From Flavobacterium plurextorum (GTDB taxonomy: Bacteria; Bacteroidota; Bacteroidia; Flavobacteriales; Flavobacteriaceae): 64,000 nt of DNA. The notes beneath the pieces are model-generated. The model did no database searches. It was not told the origin of the DNA and saw nothing but the letters and a program-made list of their open reading frames with translations. Position numbers and translations under genes: made by a program. Numbering within the stretch: the first letter of the stretch is position 1; every line of letters starts with the position of its first letter. Below are positions 60,400 through 64,000 of this stretch, in pieces. The DNA lies in contig NZ_MUHD01000032.1 of assembly GCF_002217395.1 (NCBI RefSeq), positions 1-64,000 of the forward strand, read 5' to 3'.

Positions 60400-61164
60400 A
60401 TGTTATACTCAAAAATAGAAGGCGAAGGAAAGCCATTTATCATCATGCACGGATTTCTAGGTATGTCTGATAATTGGAAAACACTTGCGGGACAATATGT
60501 AGAAGCGGGATTTCAGGTTCATATTTTAGATTTACGAAATCACGGGCGTAGTTTTCATTCTGATGAATGGAGTTATGAAGCAATGGTTCAGGATGTATTT
60601 GAATATTGTAATGCAAATAATCTAACTAGAATTGATATCCTCGGACATTCAATGGGTGGGAAAGTAGCCATGCTTTTTGCGGCAACACATCCTGAAATTG
60701 TAGATAAATTAATTGTTGCAGATATTGGGCCTAAATTCTATAAACAGCATCATCAAGATATTTTAGCAGGATTAAATGCAGTTGATTTTTCTGTAAAACC
60801 AAGCCGAAATGATGTTGAAGAAATAGTAGCGCAATACGTACCTGACTTTGGAACTCGTCAGTTCTTATTAAAAAATTTATATTGGAAGGAACCTGGACAA
60901 TTGGCATTTAGATTTAATTTAGCCGTTTTTAATAATAATTTAGATGCAATAGGAAAACCGCTGGCAGATAATTTGGTTTTTGATAAGCCAACATTATTTA
61001 TTCGCGGCGGAGCGTCAGGCTATATTCAGGATTCGGATCTTGAAGATATTCGAAAACATTTTCCAAATTTTAAATTAGAAACTATCCCAAATGCAGGGCA
61101 TTGGCTTCATGCTGAAAATCCAAAAATGTTTTTTGAATTGACAACAACGTTTTTAAAAGAGTAA
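60400..61164 (+). CDS. Alpha/beta-fold hydrolase (YbfF-like esterase)
   Basis: A 254-residue cytoplasmic alpha/beta hydrolase with HGFLG oxyanion loop, nucleophile Ser84 in LGHSMGG and catalytic His234 in NAGHWLHAE. LRNHGRSFHSDEWSYEAM is typical of the YbfF group of acyl-CoA or short-chain esterases. Substrate not determinable. It is transcribed from its own -7 box and is followed after 53 nt by a small membrane-protein gene. Confidence 0.92.
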   Translation: MLYSKIEGEGKPFIIMHGFLGMSDNWKTLAGQYVEAGFQVHILDLRNHGRSFHSDEWSYEAMVQDVFEYCNANNLTRIDILGHSMGGKVAMLFAATHPEIVDKLIVADIGPKFYKQHHQDILAGLNAVDFSVKPSRNDVEEIVAQYVPDFGTRQFLLKNLYWKEPGQLAFRFNLAVFNNNLDAIGKPLADNLVFDKPTLFIRGGASGYIQDSDLEDIRKHFPNFKLETIPNAGHWLHAENPKMFFELTTTFLKE

Positions 61165-61217
61165 TTTTTTTGATGAAAAATTTGTTACTTTTATTAAAAT
61201 TTTAAAAAGAAAAAGAT

Positions 61218-61562
61218 ATGAAATTATTACTCAGACTTCTTGTTACCGCTGCTTTGGTTTTGTTAATTGCTAACTTTCTTACAGGTGTGCATGTGGCCAG
61301 TTTTACTACAGCAATTATCGTTGCAGTGGTTTTAGGGTTATTGAATCTTTTTATAAAACCAATATTGGTTATTTTAACATTGCCGGTTACAGTGATTACA
61401 TTGGGATTGTTTTTATTGGTTATTAATGCCATTATTATTTTGTTGTGCACTAATATTGTAGGAGGATTTGCAGTTGATTCATTCTGGACAGCTTTATGGT
61501 TTAGTGTTATATTATCTATTCTGCAATCTATTACATATAAAATAGTAGGAGACGATAAATAA
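61218..61562 (+). CDS. PF04020-type four-helix membrane protein (holin-like by name only)
   Basis: A 114-residue protein with four hydrophobic segments (LVTAALVLLIANFLTGVHVA; IIVAVVLGLLNLFIKPILVI; LGLFLLVINAIIILLCTNIV; FWTALWFSVILSILQSITYK). It matches the family annotated as mycobacterial four-TM phage holin (PF04020), with LNLFIKPILVILTLPVTVIT as the signature. No phage genes surround it, so the name is inherited from the family. Function unknown. Confidence 0.88.
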   Translation: MKLLLRLLVTAALVLLIANFLTGVHVASFTTAIIVAVVLGLLNLFIKPILVILTLPVTVITLGLFLLVINAIIILLCTNIVGGFAVDSFWTALWFSVILSILQSITYKIVGDDK

Positions 61563-61614
61563 TTAAGGTATTAAAGTGACTTAAAAACCACTTCAAATAC
61601 AATATATTAAAAAC

Positions 61615-61645
61615 TTGGTTGGGTTGCAAAAATTTTATAATTTTG
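61615..61645 (+). promoter_or_regulatory. tig promoter (TTG-N20-TAATTTTG)
   Basis: TTG at 61615-61617 and TAATTTTG at 61638-61645, 20-bp spacing, 34 nt before the tig ATG. The -7 box overlaps the right half of a 13-bp inverted repeat. Confidence 0.6.
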
Positions 61646-61653
61646 CAACCCAA
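61619..61653. other. 13-bp inverted repeat overlapping the tig promoter
   Basis: Arms ttgggttgcaaaa (61619-61631) and ttttgcaacccaa (61641-61653) with a 9-nt centre. It could act as an operator. It also lies after the PF04020 gene and ahead of TTTTATT, so a terminator role is a second reading. Confidence 0.6.
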
Positions 61654-61679
61654 TTTTATTATGTAAATTAAAGAAGAAG

Positions 61680-63002
61680 ATGGATATTAAAAGAGTAGCA
61701 ATAGACGCTGTGAATGAAACGATTGTATTAAACGTTGTTCACATGGATTATAAAGGTCAAGTAGCAAAAAGAATAAACGAAAAAATGCCATTGGCTACCG
61801 TGAAAGGTTTTAGAAAAGGACAAGTTCCTAAAGACCTTGTTGAAAAACAATACGGAAAAGCAATCAAGCAAGAAGAAGTTAAAAAAGTAGTTGATTTAGC
61901 TTTAGAGCGTTTTGTTCAATCTGAAAGATTAAATCTTTTAGGAACTCCTCTTGCTAAAGAAAACGAAAACTTTGATTGGGATGCTGAAGAACTAACTTTC
62001 GAATATGAAATTGGTTTAGTTCCAAACTTCGAAATTGATTTAGAAGCAAAAAATAATATCGTAAAATATATCGTAACGGCTGATGATAAATTAATCGACG
62101 GTCAAGTTGAACGTATCCAAAAACAATTCGGAAAAGCAATCCCGCAAGAAGTGGTGTCTGCAGATTCTGATTTAACTGGAACTTTCTCAAACGAAGAAAA
62201 AGGTATCAACAATACAACTACAATTTCATTATCTACTTTCAATAAAGCTGCTGGAGATAAATTCATCGGTAAAAAAGTTGGAGATGTTGTTGCAGTAAGC
62301 ACAAAAGGTTTATTTGAAGATGATCACCAATTAATGGATTACTTAAAAGTATCTCATGATGATGTTCACGGTCTAGATATCGAAGTAAACTTTACAATTG
62401 AAGCGATCAACGGAGCTGAATTAGCGGAATTAAACCAAGAGTTATTTGATAAACTTTTTGGAGAAGGAAAAGTAGCTTCTTTAGAAGATTTAAAATCTAA
62501 AATTAAAGAAGACGCTGAAGCTCAATTTGCACAACAAGCAGATCAAAAATTATTGTTAGACGTTCAAGATTTCTTGATCGAAAGCACAAAATTTGATTTA
62601 CCAGCTGAATTCCTTAAAAAATGGTTACAAACTGTTGGAGAGAAAAAACTTTCTGCAGAAGAAGCTGAAGTTGAATACGCAAGATCTGAAAAAGGTTTAC
62701 GTTTTCAATTAATCGAAGGAAAAGCTATGGCTCAAAGTAATATCCAAATTACATTTGATGACTTGAAAGCTTTTACAACAGGTGCTATCAAACAACAAAT
62801 GGCGCAATTTGGTCAAACTAACCCAACAGACGAAGAAGTTCAAGGAATTGTGGCTAGAGTTTTATCTAACCAAGAAGAGGTGAAAAGACTTTCTGAGCAA
62901 GTTGTAGCGGAGAAATTGTTAGAATTGTTTAAAGAAAAAGCAAATCCAACAACTAAAGAAGTAACTTACGAAGAATTTATTGCTGCTTCTTACGGAGAAT
63001 AA
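61680..63002 (+). CDS. tig: Trigger factor
   Basis: A 440-residue ribosome-associated chaperone. The N-terminal ribosome-binding domain carries the exit-tunnel docking motif in VKGFRKGQVPKDLVEKQYGK (about 40-60). The middle domain (about 150-245) aligns with the peptidyl-prolyl isomerase region but is divergent. The C-terminal helical chaperone arms fill 250-440 (ELNQELFDKLFGEGKVASLE). clpP follows after 388 nt, a common tig-clpP-clpX arrangement. Confidence 0.92.
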   Translation: MDIKRVAIDAVNETIVLNVVHMDYKGQVAKRINEKMPLATVKGFRKGQVPKDLVEKQYGKAIKQEEVKKVVDLALERFVQSERLNLLGTPLAKENENFDWDAEELTFEYEIGLVPNFEIDLEAKNNIVKYIVTADDKLIDGQVERIQKQFGKAIPQEVVSADSDLTGTFSNEEKGINNTTTISLSTFNKAAGDKFIGKKVGDVVAVSTKGLFEDDHQLMDYLKVSHDDVHGLDIEVNFTIEAINGAELAELNQELFDKLFGEGKVASLEDLKSKIKEDAEAQFAQQADQKLLLDVQDFLIESTKFDLPAEFLKKWLQTVGEKKLSAEEAEVEYARSEKGLRFQLIEGKAMAQSNIQITFDDLKAFTTGAIKQQMAQFGQTNPTDEEVQGIVARVLSNQEEVKRLSEQVVAEKLLELFKEKANPTTKEVTYEEFIAASYGE

Positions 63003-63025
63003 TTTCTAAAACAATACATAATTTT

Positions 63026-63060
63026 GAGCGTCAGGAAGTTTTTTCTTGACGCTCTTTTGT
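63026..63060 (+). terminator. Rho-independent terminator after tig
   Basis: Stem gagcgtcaggaa / ttcttgacgctc with one G-U pair and a T-rich tail, 23 nt after the tig stop. It begins the 388-nt tig-clpP gap. Confidence 0.82.
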
Positions 63061-63091
63061 TTTAATTTATTTTTGATTACTTTTCAGAAGC

Positions 63092-63231
63092 TAATCCAGC
63101 TATCCGTTACAAGTTTTTTTCTTCCGTTTAAGTTTTTTTTATTCTTGCAAGAGCTTCTTTCAGTCGCTTTTCAAGAATAAAAAAACTAAAAACCGGAATT
63201 CAAAAAGCTTTTCACTACTATCTGGGCTATG
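63092..63231. repeat. Large imperfect palindromic intergenic element (about 140 bp)
   Basis: A near-perfect inner stem (gttttttttattcttg at 63132-63147 against caagaataaaaaaac at 63172-63186) is flanked by imperfect outer arms. These are aatccagctatccgttac on the left and the complement of ctactatctgggctat on the right, with ttccg / ccggaatt between. It encodes no ORF. The layout resembles repeated intergenic elements in other Flavobacterium genomes (recalled, not searched). Confidence 0.55.
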
Positions 63232-63251
63232 TAAGAAGCGAGTCCGAGAAC

Positions 63252-63289
63252 TTGAAACCTGAAACTGGAAATAAAATTAAACCTGAAAC
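63252..63289 (+). repeat. Degenerate heptamer repeats TTGAAAC/CTGAAAC before clpP
   Basis: TTGAAAC at 63252, CTGAAAC at 63259 and CTGAAAC at 63283. These are the reverse complement of the GTTTCAA/GTTTCAG units at 25758-25778. Confidence 0.5.
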
Positions 63290-63390
63290 AAATTTTCAAA
63301 ATAAGACAAATTGACATCCTTTAGAAAGAGGTACAACCTTTGATGAAAGAATATATACATTAAATAAAGTAAAACTTAGAACAGATACAT

Positions 63391-64000
63391 ATGAACTACG
63401 GTAAAGAATTCAAAAAATTTGCTACAAAGCATCAAGGAGTGAACGCTATGTACTATGACAAAATCATAGCAGCGATGAATCCAACTAATATGACTCCATA
63501 TATTATTGAAGAGCGTCAGTTGAATATTTCTCAATTAGATGTGTTTTCAAGATTGATGATGGATAGAATTATTTTTTTAGGAACAGGTATCGATGATCAA
63601 ATAGCAAACATCGTTCAGGCTCAATTACTATTCTTAGAAAGTGCGGATGCTTCAAAAGATATCCAAATTTACTTAAACTCTCCAGGAGGAAGCGTTTATG
63701 CAGGATTAGGAATTTACGATACGATGCAATACATCAAACCAGACGTAGCAACAATTTGTACAGGAATGGCAGCTTCTATGGGAGCAGTTTTATTATGTGC
63801 AGGAGCAGCAGGAAAACGTTCGGCTTTACCACATTCAAGAGTTATGATTCACCAGCCGTCAGGAGGAGCACAAGGAGTTGCAACTGATATGGAAATCAAC
63901 TTACGCGAAATGTTGAAATTGAAAGATGAATTATACAATATCATCTCGCAGCATTCAGGACAAACTTTTGACAAAGTGCACAAAGACAGTGAGCGTGATT
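63391..64000 (+). CDS. clpP: ATP-dependent Clp protease proteolytic subunit (3' truncated by window)
   Basis: The first 203 codons of ClpP; the frame runs off the right edge. The catalytic Ser129 is in GMAASMGAVLL and His154 in SRVMIHQPSGGAQG. The oxyanion and strand motifs are YLNSPGGSVYAGLGIYDTMQ. The Asp of the triad is expected a little further on and is not seen with certainty. ClpP forms a tetradecameric chamber fed by ClpX or ClpC. The ATG at 63391 gives a longer N-terminus (about 30 residues) than E. coli ClpP before TPYIIEE, as is usual in this phylum. Confidence 0.95.
   Translation, partial: MNYGKEFKKFATKHQGVNAMYYDKIIAAMNPTNMTPYIIEERQLNISQLDVFSRLMMDRIIFLGTGIDDQIANIVQAQLLFLESADASKDIQIYLNSPGGSVYAGLGIYDTMQYIKPDVATICTGMAASMGAVLLCAGAAGKRSALPHSRVMIHQPSGGAQGVATDMEINLREMLKLKDELYNIISQHSGQTFDKVHKDSERD

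Noticed and set aside
61218..61562. Prophage remnant suggested by the holin-like family name
   Set aside because: No other phage gene is nearby, and the family is widespread in bacteria without phage linkage.
1..64000. rRNA, tRNA or intact insertion sequences
   Set aside because: No cloverleaf, rRNA-like block, transposase frame or terminal inverted repeat with target duplication was recognised by eye.

Overview
The window is a contiguous piece of a Flavobacterium-type chromosome, probably close to F. johnsoniae. The evidence is low GC content, absence of Shine-Dalgarno leaders, repeated use of the Bacteroidota -7 box TAnnTTTG 5-55 nt ahead of start codons, and the gene order ruvA-sprA-gcvH-vanZ-like-deoC-remB-like known from gliding flavobacteria. 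No rRNA, tRNA, CRISPR array, prophage or intact insertion sequence was seen. Most of the window is chromosomal core. The accessory signal lies in surface proteins, small regulatory loci and intergenic repeats.

Layout. 1-5137: the 3' end of a large repeat-containing type IX secretion (T9SS) adhesin with a type-B sorting domain, a PorP/SprF partner and a PorE-like OmpA/TPR/propeller protein. 5177-6539: an unknown small gene divergent from a small XRE regulator with a perfect 20-bp palindrome between them, then a CBS protein. 6699-20711: malic enzyme, RuvA, the giant T9SS translocon SprA, GcvH, a VanZ-like protein, DeoC and a RemB-like gliding protein. 20869-26004: heme O synthase and terminal oxidase assembly genes (two subunit III genes, subunit IV, SCO-like, SCO, DUF420, a small CxxC membrane protein). 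26021-27427: DUF4403 lipoprotein. 27605-34728: a MacB-type ABC exporter with two permeases, two periplasmic adaptors and a TolC protein. 34763-39465: TsaB, MscS, an LEA/YtxH-like helical protein, Nfu, an orphan SprF and gamma carbonic anhydrase. 39557-43530: a minus-strand operon-like run of Kelch lipoprotein, DUF4907 lipoprotein, LytS-type kinase, intradiol-dioxygenase-like lipoprotein and LytTR regulator.

43771-46338: DUF4270 lipoprotein plus an outer membrane barrel. 46341-52991: MurI, then a cell-envelope operon reading DUF6089-uppS-bamA-ompH-ompH on the minus strand. 53165-55597: NAD kinase, CBS protein and PdxJ. 55677-58811: a TonB-dependent receptor with a DUF4249 lipoprotein. 58863-64000: an unrecognised lipoprotein, an alpha/beta hydrolase, a small PF04020-type membrane protein, trigger factor and the start of clpP.

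The genes share an envelope theme: T9SS export and gliding (adhesin, SprF, PorE-like, SprA, RemB), outer-membrane biogenesis (BamA, Skp/OmpH, UppS), respiration assembly and export. The best candidates for undescribed biology are the Kelch/DUF4907/two-component/dioxygenase operon with twin promoters, the palindrome-controlled divergent pair at 5.2-5.8 kb, a terminator placed inside the mscS leader, the inverted repeat wrapped around the trigger-factor promoter, and the large palindromic intergenic element before clpP.
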